In this document: positions 18,368-26,826 of the stretch, piece after piece | Numbering within the stretch: the first letter of the stretch is position 1 | How the letters are laid out: every line of letters begins with the position of its first letter | Assembly (NCBI RefSeq): GCF_014207985.1 | Contig: NZ_JACHMI010000001.1 | Span: 9,841,001-9,905,000 of the forward strand | DNA: 64,000 nucleotides | Reading direction: 5' to 3' | Origin: Nonomuraea rubra | Lineage (GTDB): Bacteria > Actinomycetota > Actinomycetes > Streptosporangiales > Streptosporangiaceae | The notes under the pieces: model-generated | Seen by the model: the letters and a program-made list of their open reading frames with translations, nothing else | The model's database searches: none | What the model was told of the DNA's origin: nothing | Program-made: the position numbers and the translations under genes

Positions 18368-19345
18368 ATGAAGGTCGCTGTTCTTGGCGCCGGCGCCATC
18401 GGCGCATACGTGGGGGCCGCCCTCCACAGGGCGGGAGTGGAGGTGCACCTCATCGCGAGAGGGGCGCACCTCCAGGCAATTCGCCGCGCCGGTGTGCGGG
18501 TGCTCACCCCCAGGGGCGACTTCGTCGCCCATCCCCATGCCACCGACGACCCCACCGAGGTCGGTCCGGTGGACCACATCTTCCTGGGCCTCAAGGCGAA
18601 CAGCTACGCCTCCGCGGGCCCCATGATCCAGCCGCTCCTGCACGAGACCACAAGCGTCATCGCCGCGCAGAACGGCATCCCGTGGTGGTACTTCCACGGG
18701 CTCAAGGGCCCCTACGAGGGCTACCGCATCGAGAGTGTCGACCCCGGCGGCGCGGTGACGGCCGCGCTGCCCCTGCATCGTGCCATCGGCTGCGTCGTCT
18801 ACGCCGCCACGGAGATCGAGGAGCCTGGCGTCATCCGGCACCTCGAAGGCACCCGCTTCTCCATCGGCGAGCCTGACGGCACGCTGACGGAGCGGTGCAC
18901 CGCCTTCAGCCAGGCCGCCGTCGAGGGCGGGCTGAAGTGCCCGGTGGAGCGCGATCTCCGCCGGGACGTCTGGATCAAACTCATGGGAAACATCGCCTTC
19001 AACCCGATCAGCGCGCTCGCCAGGGCCACCATGGCGGGCATCTGCCGCCACGACGGCGCCAGGGAGCTGGTCGTGGCCATGATGCGGGAGACGGTGGACG
19101 TGGCCAGGCGGGTGGGCTGCGATCCGGGGATCTCCATCGAGCGCCGCCTGCGCGGCGCGGAGAAGGCGGGCGAGCACAAGACCTCGACACTCCAGGACCT
19201 GGAGAAGGGCAAGCCGCTGGAACTCGACGTGCTGCTGGCCGCGGTGGTCGAGCTGGCCGACCTCACCGGCGCGGAGGTGCCCACACTGCGGGCCATCCAC
19301 GCGGTGAGCGACCTGCTGAACGAAAATCTCGTTCGTGCGGTCTAG
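18368..19345 (+). CDS. Ketopantoate reductase-family protein, probable oxalyl-CoA reductase (PanE2-like)
   Basis: A 325-residue NADP-dependent dehydrogenase. The Rossmann motif VAVLGAGAIGAYVGAAL is N-terminal. The ApbA/PanE C-terminal domain carries DVWIKLMGNIAFNPISAL, with the conserved lysine and asparagine. CGGAG lies 7 nt before the ATG. The plain family call is 2-dehydropantoate 2-reductase, but no pantothenate gene is near and it is divergent from oxc. In Methylobacterium a PanE-family enzyme (PanE2) reduces oxalyl-CoA to glyoxylate, and that role would join the oxc/frc genes to the glyoxylate carboligase operon here. The assignment is inference from context. Confidence 0.78.
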   Translation: MKVAVLGAGAIGAYVGAALHRAGVEVHLIARGAHLQAIRRAGVRVLTPRGDFVAHPHATDDPTEVGPVDHIFLGLKANSYASAGPMIQPLLHETTSVIAAQNGIPWWYFHGLKGPYEGYRIESVDPGGAVTAALPLHRAIGCVVYAATEIEEPGVIRHLEGTRFSIGEPDGTLTERCTAFSQAAVEGGLKCPVERDLRRDVWIKLMGNIAFNPISALARATMAGICRHDGARELVVAMMRETVDVARRVGCDPGISIERRLRGAEKAGEHKTSTLQDLEKGKPLELDVLLAAVVELADLTGAEVPTLRAIHAVSDLLNENLVRAV

Positions 19346-19351
19346 CTCGGA

Positions 19352-19375
19352 ATACCGTAGATTGCATACCGAATG
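19352..19375. promoter_or_regulatory. Degenerate double ATACnGTAT site after the reductase gene
   Basis: ATACCGTAG (19352-19360) and CATACCGAATG (19365-19375) are each one base off the island's palindrome. They lie just before a GGAGG and an ATG at 19384, so a small transcription unit may start here. Confidence 0.45.
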
Positions 19376-19383
19376 GAGGGATC

Positions 19384-19650
19384 ATGACTCTTGACCACCC
19401 GGCCCGTCCACCGGCGCGCCACGCGTCGCGGGATGCGGCCCGGGCGGTCATCCTCTTCCAGCACATGCTCAGGGGCACCCGCCGGACCGGCTGCGCGCCG
19501 CCCGGCGGGTCTGTGACAGGACCGGGGGCCCGCACGCGGCCGGCCCGTTCGCGGCCGGCGGCGAGCCGCTGTGCGTACGCCACAAGGTGGCCCGCAGACG
19601 TCACCTCGGGCGCCGGCAACGGCTCTGCCCGCGCACGATCACCGGGGTGA
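19384..19650 (+). CDS. Orphan small reading frame, possible gene remnant
   Basis: An 88-residue frame with a good ribosome site (GGAGG 5 nt before ATG) and degenerate ATACnGTAT sites upstream. The first ~45 residues have normal codon use (HASRDAARAVILFQHMLRG). After that the composition becomes arginine/proline-rich, and another frame looks more protein-like (CVRHKVARRRHLGRRQRLC). This suggests a frameshift, so it may be a decayed member of the oxalate regulon. No family is recognised. The rest of the 409-bp gap (to 19754) holds only the Zur-like box described separately. Confidence 0.35.
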   Translation: MTLDHPARPPARHASRDAARAVILFQHMLRGTRRTGCAPPGGSVTGPGARTRPARSRPAASRCAYATRWPADVTSGAGNGSARARSPG

Positions 19651-19718
19651 TGACGGGATGCCGCGCGGCGCGCCTGGCCCCCAGCCGCCGCTCGGCATCC
19701 CACTACAATCCCAGATTT

Positions 19719-19733
19719 TGACAACCATTTTCA
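19719..19733. promoter_or_regulatory. Zur-box-like operator upstream of znuA
   Basis: TGACAACCATTTTCA reads TGAAAATGGTTGTCA on the other strand, close to the actinobacterial Zur consensus TGAAAATGATTTTCA. It ends 21 bp before the znuA start, and the operon encodes Zur itself, so zinc-dependent autoregulation is likely. Confidence 0.7.
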
Positions 19734-19754
19734 TTCCGACGCATACTGACTCAC

Positions 19755-20711
19755 ATGATGTCAGGATTTTCCCGGTCGAGCGCTGTCGGCATGCTGGCCG
19801 CAGCCGCCCTGCTCACCACCGCTGCCTGCGGCTCCGGCTCCGCCCAGACCACCACCACCGCTTCCGGCTCCGCCGACGCTTCCGGCGCGAAGCCCGAGGT
19901 CGTGGCGGCGTTCTACCCGCTGCAGTGGCTGACCGAGCAGGTCGGGGGATCCGACGCGACCGTGACCGGCCTGACCGCGCCCGGCGTCGAGCCGCACGAC
20001 CTGGAGCTGAGCATCCAGCAGGTCACCGAGCTCAAGGACGCCGCGCTCACCGTCTACATCAAGGGCATCCAGCCGGCCGTGGACGACGCCGTGGACGCCG
20101 AGAAGAGCTTCGACGCCGCCACCGCCGTCACCACCATCCCCGCCGGCGAGCACGCCGAGGAGGAGGGCCACGCCGAGGAGGAGCACGGCCACGAGGAGCT
20201 CTCCTACGACCCGCACCTCTGGCTCGACCCCTCCCGCCTGGCCACCGTCGCCACCAAGCTCGGCGAGCGCCTGGCCACGGCCGACCCCGCACACGCCCAG
20301 GGCTACCGCGACCGCGCCGCCAGTACGGCCGCCACGCTGGGGACGCTCGACCAGGAGTTCACCCAGGGGCTGACCACGTGCAAGACCAAGACGCTGGTCA
20401 CCGCGCACGAGGCGTTCGGCTACCTGGCCGACCGGTACAAGCTCAAGCAGGTCGGCATCACGCTCGACCCCGAGACCGAGCCGTCGCCCACCCGCCTGTC
20501 GGAGGTGGCCAAGCTGGCCAAGGCCGAGGGCGTCACCACGATCTTCACCGAGTCCCTGGTCAGCCCGAAGGTGGCCGAGGTGCTCGCGAGCCAGGTCGGA
20601 GCCAAGACGGCCGTCCTGGACCCGCTGGAGAGCAAGCCCTCCGGGGATTACCTGTCCGCCATGCGCGATAACCTCAAAACACTACAAACAGCACTGGGGT
20701 GTACGGCATGA
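19755..20711 (+). CDS. znuA: Zinc ABC transporter, substrate-binding lipoprotein
   Basis: A 318-residue cluster A-I metal-binding protein. A lipoprotein signal ends in LLTTAAC with Cys25 as the lipidated residue. The mature part has VEPHDLE, an acidic histidine-rich loop (EHAEEEGHAEEEHGHEEL), SYDPHLWLDP, TAHEAFGYLA and a C-terminal FTESLVSPKVAE, typical zinc-binding positions. Two adjacent ATGs (19755, 19758) have no ribosome site, so the message may be leaderless. First gene of znuA-znuC-znuB-zur. Confidence 0.9.
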   Translation: MMSGFSRSSAVGMLAAAALLTTAACGSGSAQTTTTASGSADASGAKPEVVAAFYPLQWLTEQVGGSDATVTGLTAPGVEPHDLELSIQQVTELKDAALTVYIKGIQPAVDDAVDAEKSFDAATAVTTIPAGEHAEEEGHAEEEHGHEELSYDPHLWLDPSRLATVATKLGERLATADPAHAQGYRDRAASTAATLGTLDQEFTQGLTTCKTKTLVTAHEAFGYLADRYKLKQVGITLDPETEPSPTRLSEVAKLAKAEGVTTIFTESLVSPKVAEVLASQVGAKTAVLDPLESKPSGDYLSAMRDNLKTLQTALGCTA

Positions 20712-21487
20712 GCGAAACGGCCTTCGCGATGACCGGCGGCCGGGTCTCCTTCGATGGCAAGCCCGTCCTTCGAGGGATCGACCTGACCGTCTGTCCCGGG
20801 GAGGTCGTCGCCCTCCTGGGCGCCAACGGCTCGGGCAAGTCGACGCTGGTCCGCACGCTGCTCGGCCTCACGCCGCTGACCGGCGGCCAGACCCTCGTGT
20901 ACGGCACAGCGCCCGGCAGGTTCCGCGACTGGTGGCGCATCGGCTACGTGCCGCAGCGGCTCCAGGTCGGCGGCGGCGTGCCCGCGACCGTGCGCGAGGT
21001 CGTCGCCTCGGGCCGGATCGCCAGGCAGAGCAGGTTCCGCAGGACCAGCGCGGCCGACAGGGCGGCCGTGGCGAGCGCCCTGGAGGCCGTCAGGCTCGCC
21101 GACCGGGCGGGGGATCCCGTGCAGTCGCTGTCAGGGGGGCAGCAGCAGCGCGTGCTCATCGCCAGGGCGCTGGCCGGGGAGCCCGACACGTACGTGATGG
21201 ACGAGCCCACCGCGGGCGTGGACGCCGAGACCCAGCAGCTGCTCGCCGACACGCTGGCCAGGCTGGTCGAGGCCGGCAAGACCGTGGTGCTGGTGGCGCA
21301 CGAGCTGGGCCCGCTGGAGCCGATCATCACGCGCGGCGTGGTGATCCGCGAGGGCCGCATCGCCCACGACGGCCGGCCGCCCCGCCCGGAGGGCGACTGC
21401 GCCAGGCCGGGGCACGAGCATCAGCATCCGCACGGTGAGGAGCCCGTGGGAGGCCCGCTCACCGGGTGGCAGGGGGAACCAAGGTGA
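20708..21487 (+). CDS. znuC: Zinc ABC transporter, ATP-binding protein
   Basis: A 259-residue ABC ATPase. Walker A is GANGSGKST, the signature is LSGGQQQRV, Walker B is TYVMDEPTAGVD, and the switch histidine is in LVAHELG. The C-terminal tail is histidine-rich (GHEHQHPHGEE) and may bind zinc. ATG overlaps the znuA stop by 4 nt, and the stop overlaps the znuB GTG by 4 nt. Confidence 0.9.
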   Translation: MSETAFAMTGGRVSFDGKPVLRGIDLTVCPGEVVALLGANGSGKSTLVRTLLGLTPLTGGQTLVYGTAPGRFRDWWRIGYVPQRLQVGGGVPATVREVVASGRIARQSRFRRTSAADRAAVASALEAVRLADRAGDPVQSLSGGQQQRVLIARALAGEPDTYVMDEPTAGVDAETQQLLADTLARLVEAGKTVVLVAHELGPLEPIITRGVVIREGRIAHDGRPPRPEGDCARPGHEHQHPHGEEPVGGPLTGWQGEPR

Positions 21488-22359
21488 TCTTCGAACTTCT
21501 CCAGGAGGAGCTCTTCCAGCTCGCGCTCATCGCGGCGCTGCTGGTGGGGCTCTGCGCGCCCGCCGTCGGCACGTTCATCGTGCAGCGGCGGCTGTCGCTG
21601 CTGGGCGACGGCATCGGGCACGTGGCGCTGACCGGCGTGGCGCTCGGCTTCCTGACCGGCACCGCGCCCGTGCTCACCGCCGTGCTCGTGTCCATCGCGG
21701 GCGCCGTGGCCATCGAGCTGGTCAGGGCCCGGGGGCGCACCAGCGGCGACGTGGCGCTCGCGCTGCTGTTCTACGGGGGGATCGCCGGCGGCGTCATGCT
21801 CATGGGCATCGCGCCCGGCGGCAGCAACGCCAAGCTGAACTCCTACCTGTTCGGCGCCATCGCCAGCGTCACCGTCGAGGACATCTGGGTCATCGCCGCG
21901 CTGGCCGCCGCCGTGATCGCGGTCGTCCTGATCTTCGGCAGGGAGCTGTTCGTGCTCTGCCAGGACGAGGAGATGGCCAAGGCCAGCGGCCTGCCGGTGC
22001 GCTTCCTGAGCCTGCTCATCGCCGTCACCGCCGCCCTCACCGTCGTCATCGCCATGCGGGTGGTCGGCCTGCTGCTCGTCAGCGCCCTGATGGTGATCCC
22101 GGTGGCCACCAGCCAGCAGCTCACCCGCGGCTTCCGTACCACGATGGGGCTGGCCATGCTGTTCGGCGTGATCGCCTCCGTGGGCGGGCTGCTCGCCTCC
22201 ACCTACTCCGCCAAGGTCCCGCCGGGCGCCGCGATCGTGCTTCTTGCGCTCGCCGGCTTCGTCCTGGCCCTCGGTGTCGGTAAATTCGTACGGCGAGGCC
22301 GTACCCAGGAGTCGACATTGAGCGAGCGACCACAGCTGCGCGTCGAGGAGATCGCATGA
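21484..22359 (+). CDS. znuB: Zinc ABC transporter, permease
   Basis: A 291-residue ABC-3 family permease with eight or so membrane segments; motifs include RRLSLLGDGIGHVALTGVALG and VVGLLLVSALMVIPVATSQQL. GTG start overlapping the znuC stop (GTGA). It forms the zinc channel with ZnuC and receives zinc from the lipoprotein ZnuA. Confidence 0.9.
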   Translation: MIFELLQEELFQLALIAALLVGLCAPAVGTFIVQRRLSLLGDGIGHVALTGVALGFLTGTAPVLTAVLVSIAGAVAIELVRARGRTSGDVALALLFYGGIAGGVMLMGIAPGGSNAKLNSYLFGAIASVTVEDIWVIAALAAAVIAVVLIFGRELFVLCQDEEMAKASGLPVRFLSLLIAVTAALTVVIAMRVVGLLLVSALMVIPVATSQQLTRGFRTTMGLAMLFGVIASVGGLLASTYSAKVPPGAAIVLLALAGFVLALGVGKFVRRGRTQESTLSERPQLRVEEIA

Positions 22360-22748
22360 CGACAAGGCGCGATGCCGTGCACGACACCCTTCGCCAGAGC
22401 GAGGGTTTCCGTAGCGCGCAGGACGTCTATGCCGAGATGCGCCTGCACGGGGCGAAGATCGGGCTTACCACCGTCTACCGGGCGTTGCAGGCGCTGGCCG
22501 ACAAGGGCCAGGTCGACGTGCTGCGTACCGACGACGGCGAGTCGGTCTACCGCGCGTGCGCGACCGACACCCATCACCACCACCTGGTGTGCCGCCGGTG
22601 CGGCCGCACCGTGGAGGTGGCGGGGCCGGCCGTCGAGCGGTGGGCCGAGGCGGTGGGCAGCGAGCACGGCTTCACCGAGATCACCCACACGGTCGAGGTC
22701 TTCGGCACCTGCTCGTCCTGCTCCACGGCGCCGGCCCGGACGGGCTGA
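22356..22748 (+). CDS. zur: Zinc uptake regulator, Fur family
   Basis: A 130-residue Fur-family repressor with an N-terminal winged helix (SAQDVYAEMRLHGAKIGLTTVYRALQ), the metal-binding HHHHLVCRRCG, and a second CxxC (CSSC) at the C-terminus that would hold structural zinc. It is coupled by ATGA to znuB and is expected to repress this operon at the box near 19719 when zinc is plentiful. Confidence 0.9.
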   Translation: MTTRRDAVHDTLRQSEGFRSAQDVYAEMRLHGAKIGLTTVYRALQALADKGQVDVLRTDDGESVYRACATDTHHHHLVCRRCGRTVEVAGPAVERWAEAVGSEHGFTEITHTVEVFGTCSSCSTAPARTG

Positions 22749-22782
22749 GCCCTCTCAAGGGTCCACCCTTCCGGGAGCTCTC

Positions 22783-23670
22783 TCAGACCTCCACCCTTTC
22801 CGGGACCCTGGCGGGCCGGCGGGAGCCGTACAACACCCCCAGCACGACCACCGCGCATCCGGCGAGCTGCAGCACCGACGGCCGCTCGCCGAGCGCCAGC
22901 GTGGAGATCGCCACCGTGGACATGGGCTGCACGAGCAGCAGCAGCGAGGTGAGCGCGGCGGGCTGGCGCGGCAGCGAGAACGTGATCAGCGACCAACCCA
23001 GCACCTGCGGCCCCAGCGCGAGCAGCAGCAGCCACCCGTGCGCCGGCCAGTCCGGCACGAGGTCCGCGCCCCCGAACAGCGGGCTGAGCAGGGCGATGGC
23101 CACCGTGGCCACCACCGTCGCATGGGCGAGCGGCCCCGCGGCCCTGTCGGACCCGCCCTTGAGCAGCAGCAGGTACGCCGCGTACGACAGGGACGTCGCC
23201 ACCCCGGCGGCCACCCCCAGCATCGGATCGCTCCCGTAGGCGGCGCTGTCGAACACCCCGGAGATCAGCACCACCCCGGCGAACACCACCGGCGTCCCGA
23301 CCATCAACGGCGTGCCCGGCCGCTCCCCGAACAGCGCCCACGCGGCGAACGCCACGATGAACACCTGCAGATTCCCCAGCACGGTCGCCAGCCCCGCGCC
23401 CACGTACTCGATCGCGTGATGCCAGAACAGCAGGTCGAGCGCGAACACCACGCCCGCCGCCCACGACATCAGCACCGCCCTGCGCGGCAGCGGCCCGAAC
23501 CTGCGCCGCTCCACCCAGGCCAGCAGCACCATGGGCGGCACCGCGTACGCGCACCGGAACAACGCCGAGGTCGCAGGCGATACACCTGATAACCGCACGA
23601 GGGGAGCGGAGGTGGAGATGATGAGCGCGCCGACGATCGCGATCAGCACGATACGGCGATGTGCACTCAC
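22783..23670 (-). CDS. EamA/DMT-family transporter
   Basis: A 295-residue protein with ten hydrophobic segments in two similar halves, typical of the drug/metabolite transporter superfamily (ISTSAPLVRLSGVSPATSALFR early, LLLLVQPMSTVAISTLALGE in the second half). The GTG start at 23670 has AGGGG 6 nt upstream. It is divergent from the CGNR zinc-finger regulator, which may control it. Substrate unknown; probably export of a metabolite or amino acid. Confidence 0.83.
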   Translation of the reverse strand: MSAHRRIVLIAIVGALIISTSAPLVRLSGVSPATSALFRCAYAVPPMVLLAWVERRRFGPLPRRAVLMSWAAGVVFALDLLFWHHAIEYVGAGLATVLGNLQVFIVAFAAWALFGERPGTPLMVGTPVVFAGVVLISGVFDSAAYGSDPMLGVAAGVATSLSYAAYLLLLKGGSDRAAGPLAHATVVATVAIALLSPLFGGADLVPDWPAHGWLLLLALGPQVLGWSLITFSLPRQPAALTSLLLLVQPMSTVAISTLALGERPSVLQLAGCAVVVLGVLYGSRRPARVPERVEV

Positions 23671-23741
23671 GGAAACCCCTCGAACCCCGTACAGGAGATA
23701 CGCTGCGACCACGCTAGAACCCGGCGCGGACAGGAGTCAAC

Positions 23742-24290
23742 ATGCCGTTTGGCCATGACATGGTGCATTCTCTGGCCACCGTTGTCGAACTGGTCAACAC
23801 CTCGCCCTCCACCGGCGGCGACGAGGGCCTGTCCGGCCTGCCCGAGTTGCAGACGTTCGTGGAATCCCGCAAGATCAGCGGCGTCAGCACGCTCACGGCC
23901 CGCGACCTGGGCCAGGTCCGCATGGTGCGCGAAGCCTTCCACCGCGTCTTCACCGCCCCCGACCAGCCCACGGCCGTCCGCACCCTCAACGCGCTGCTGT
24001 CCGAGACCCGCATCACCCCCCGCCTGACGGAACACGACGGCCACCCGCTGCACGTCCACTACTTCGCCGCCGACGCCACCCTCGCCGAGCACGTGGCGGC
24101 CGACTGCGGCGTCGCCCTCGCCCACCTCCTGGTGGAAGGCGAGGCGGAACGCCTGCGCACCTGCTCGGCCCCCGACTGCGACCGCGTCTTCGTGGACGAG
24201 TCCCGCAACCGGTCCCGGGTCTACTGCGACAGCCGCACGTGCGGCAACCGCATGCACGTCGCCGCCTACCGCGCCCGCCGCCGCGCCTGA
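23742..24290 (+). CDS. CGNR zinc-finger protein with ABATE-like domain, putative regulator
   Basis: A 182-residue protein. The N-terminal helical part (about 5-125) matches the stress-related ABATE domain. The C-terminus carries a four-cysteine zinc finger, CSAPDCDRVFVDESRNRSR followed by YCDSRTCGNRMHVAAYRARRR, with the CGNR signature and a basic tail suited to DNA binding. AGGAG precedes the ATG. It is divergent from the EamA exporter, which suggests local regulation. Confidence 0.85.
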   Translation: MPFGHDMVHSLATVVELVNTSPSTGGDEGLSGLPELQTFVESRKISGVSTLTARDLGQVRMVREAFHRVFTAPDQPTAVRTLNALLSETRITPRLTEHDGHPLHVHYFAADATLAEHVAADCGVALAHLLVEGEAERLRTCSAPDCDRVFVDESRNRSRVYCDSRTCGNRMHVAAYRARRRA

Positions 24291-24318
24291 GGCCGTACGC
24301 CCGGGGGGCTTCCGCCCT

Positions 24319-24336
24319 GTGGGGGCACGCCCCCAC
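24319..24336. terminator. GC hairpin after the CGNR gene
   Basis: GTGGGGG CACG CCCCCAC forms a 7-bp stem with a 4-nt loop, 28 bp after the stop of the CGNR gene. There is no T run, so it is only a possible terminator. The remaining bases to the Nudix stop at 24515 show no gene. Confidence 0.4.
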
Positions 24337-24514
24337 ACCCCCAGGCGGTGGCCTGCCGGCCCCCGCACCCCCGGACGCGAACCTGCTTCCCAACGAATCT
24401 CCTCGTTGCCCGCAGACAGGGAGTGCTGCAGCAGCAGTTCCGCCTGCCGATCCAGGACATCACGACAAGCTTCTTGCGATTTTCGTCGATCAGATTCCAG
24501 GCCTCCGGCCGGCG

Positions 24515-25039
24515 TTACGGCTGCGACAGGACGTAGAGCAGGGCGTTCATGCTGGTCCCGCTGACGAGGTCACGTTTGTCGATCAGCCGGCGGATGTCCG
24601 TGAGCGGCACCCATTCGACCCGCTCGGCCTCCCACGCCTCAGTGGGCGGTCCGATGTACCGGGCGCTGTCGGCGCGGAAGATGTGGTGCTCGGAGTCGGA
24701 GATGCCGCTGGTCGGCTGGGTGTAGAGCAGGGGCCGCAAGGGGCCGGGCCGCCAGCCGGTCTCCTCCTCGACCTCGCGGGCGGCGGCCGCGATCGGCTCC
24801 TCACCCTCGTCGATCTTGCCGATGGGGATCTCCCAGCCCCAGGTGTCGGTGATGAACCGATGCCGCCAGATGAGCAGTACGCGCCGCCGATCGTCCATGA
24901 CGACGGCACCCGCCCCGGGCGCGGTCCGGATGAGGCGGTGATCGAGATGCCGTCCGTCCGGAAGCTCCACATCCGCCACCCGGACGTCGAGCCAGCGATC
25001 GGTGTACAGCGGTTCTTCCGAGTGAACCTGCCAGCGCAT
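24515..25039 (-). CDS. Nudix hydrolase
   Basis: A 174-residue protein with a Nudix box, GKIDEGEEPIAAAAREVEEE followed by TGW, inside the usual alpha/beta sandwich; it resembles ADP-ribose pyrophosphatase-type enzymes. The substrate, a nucleoside diphosphate linked to another group, cannot be told from sequence. Start at ATG 25039; the upstream GGGGGCGG is only a weak ribosome site. Confidence 0.85.
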   Translation of the reverse strand: MRWQVHSEEPLYTDRWLDVRVADVELPDGRHLDHRLIRTAPGAGAVVMDDRRRVLLIWRHRFITDTWGWEIPIGKIDEGEEPIAAAAREVEEETGWRPGPLRPLLYTQPTSGISDSEHHIFRADSARYIGPPTEAWEAERVEWVPLTDIRRLIDKRDLVSGTSMNALLYVLSQP

Positions 25040-25163
25040 GCGGCCGCCCCCTGAGTGGAACACCTGGACCGGCACCACGCTACAAGGGCGCGGGACACCC
25101 GCATGCCGGGGCGCGCCCCCGCGTCGAGCGCGTCACCGGCCGGCAACGCGTCGGGGACGGTGC

Positions 25164-26771
25164 TCAGCCGGCGCCGAAGTCGCGGCGGCGCAGGGCGAGC
25201 AGGCCGCCGGCCGTGAGGAGGGTCGTGATCGCGAGCAGGCCCGCCGTGGGCGCGGGCTGCAGGGCCGGCTCCAGCATCGGGTTGCCGACGTAGTGGAACG
25301 GCTCCGCCGGGCTGCCGCCCCACAGGCCGTACAGGGGCCCGACGACCTGACCCAGGCCGGTGGTCAGGATCCACGCGAGCCAGCCGATCGCCACGCTCGC
25401 GCGCGGCACCAGCCCGTACGCCAGCACGCACACCGCCCCCACGCACCAGGCCGCCGGGACGGTGCTCAGCGCACCCGCCAGGAAGGCGGGCAGATCCGTG
25501 GCCGGGTCGCCGACCAGCAGGGAGTAGATCGCGCCGAACACGAGCCCGGTGACGGCCATCAGGCCCGCCGTGCCGAGGGCGGTGACGAGCAGGTGGCCGC
25601 CCGCCCAGCGCAGGCGGGTCATCGGGGTGGACTGCAGGGCCTCCGCGCGGCCGGACGCCTCCTCCGCGCGCAGCCGCAACGTCATGAGCACCGGGTAGAG
25701 GGCGACGGCGTAGGCGAGGATCAGGACGAGGTACCAGACGTACCCGCCGAGCATCGTGGCGCCCGTGGGGACGCCGAGGAACTCGGTGATGTTGTCGACG
25801 ATGACGCTCGGCCGGGAGATCAGGTCCCGCGCCAAGGGGCTCAGCGCGCCCGCGAACACCGAGAACGCCACCACCCCCGCCGCCCACTTCACCAGCAGCC
25901 CGCGGTGCAGCCGCCAGGCCAGGCTGACCGGGCCGCGCAGCTCCGGGGCCGAGTCGCGGCCCTGGCGCTCGGGCAGCAGGCCGGAGCCGAGGTCGCGGCG
26001 GGCGAGCAGCCGGTACGCGGCGCCGTACAGGAGGGCCGCGGCCAGGACGCAGAGGCCGATCAGCCACCACCGGTCCTCCTGGTACGGCCGCACCAGGTGA
26101 CCCCAGCCCAGCGGCGACAGGTACGTCAGCCACGGCAGCCCGGCCGCGTCGCCCGCGAAGCGCAGGACGTAGGAGAGGCCGAGGGCGGTCAGGCCGATCG
26201 TGGTGGCGGTGTGGGCGTTGCGGGCGAGCTGGGCGGCGACGGCCGCGATGCCGCCGAAGATCCAGCCGACGACCGTGACGGCGGCCCCGTACGTGAGGGA
26301 CCCGGCCGGTTCGAGGCCCGCCGCGATCAGCGCGACGGCCGCCAGCAGGCCGCCCGCCAGGCTGATCCCGCCCGCGACCAGCATGGCGGCGGTCAGCGGG
26401 GCGTGGCGGGCGACCGTGCCCGCCAGGACCAGCTCGCTCCTGCCCGCGTCCTCCTCCCTGCGGGTGTGGCGGATGACGGACAGGACGGCGGCGAACGCGG
26501 CCGCCACGTAGAGGAAGCCGCCGCTGCGCCAGGTGGCGAGCACCTCCAGCCGGGGCTCGACGACGCCGCCGCCGAGCGCGTGCAGGAAGGCGCTGCGGTC
26601 GATGACCTCCAGGTAGGCGAGCTTGTCCTGGTACGTGGCCATGTTCCGGTTGATGTAGGCGACCATCGTCAGGGCCATGGCCGTGACCAGCAGGATCCAC
26701 CAGGGAGCGATGCCCCGCTCGCGGCGCAGGGCGAGGCGGGCGAGGGTGCCGGTGCCGGGGGCGGCGTTCAT
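25164..26771 (-). CDS. ABC-2-type exporter permease without adjacent ATPase
   Basis: A 535-residue membrane protein with about 12 segments in two repeated halves, separated near 270-300 by a cytoplasmic loop (DLGSGLLPERQGRDSAPEL). Segments such as RHTRREEDAGRSELVLAGTVAR and RLRAEEASGRAEALQSTPMTRLRW are typical of actinobacterial antibiotic or polyketide exporter permeases. These are normally encoded directly after their ATPase. Here the ATG overlaps the stop of a 12-codon frame instead. Function likely drug or lipid export. Confidence 0.82.
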   Translation of the reverse strand: MNAAPGTGTLARLALRRERGIAPWWILLVTAMALTMVAYINRNMATYQDKLAYLEVIDRSAFLHALGGGVVEPRLEVLATWRSGGFLYVAAAFAAVLSVIRHTRREEDAGRSELVLAGTVARHAPLTAAMLVAGGISLAGGLLAAVALIAAGLEPAGSLTYGAAVTVVGWIFGGIAAVAAQLARNAHTATTIGLTALGLSYVLRFAGDAAGLPWLTYLSPLGWGHLVRPYQEDRWWLIGLCVLAAALLYGAAYRLLARRDLGSGLLPERQGRDSAPELRGPVSLAWRLHRGLLVKWAAGVVAFSVFAGALSPLARDLISRPSVIVDNITEFLGVPTGATMLGGYVWYLVLILAYAVALYPVLMTLRLRAEEASGRAEALQSTPMTRLRWAGGHLLVTALGTAGLMAVTGLVFGAIYSLLVGDPATDLPAFLAGALSTVPAAWCVGAVCVLAYGLVPRASVAIGWLAWILTTGLGQVVGPLYGLWGGSPAEPFHYVGNPMLEPALQPAPTAGLLAITTLLTAGGLLALRRRDFGAG

Positions 26772-26806
26772 GGGCGTTCCCGGCCGGCGAGCGGTCCGAT
26801 GGTCAT
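26768..26806 (-). CDS. 12-codon leader or remnant of the missing ABC ATPase gene
   Basis: The frame MTIGPLAGRERP starts at ATG 26806 with AGGAG about 9 nt upstream, and its stop overlaps the permease ATG by 4 nt (ATGA). This is the arrangement expected of the ATPase gene of such operons, shrunk to its ends. It may be the scar of a deletion or a translated leader that couples the permease to its ribosome site. Confidence 0.45.
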   Translation of the reverse strand: MTIGPLAGRERP

Positions 26807-26826
26807 CGCGACCAGCTCCTGTTCAT

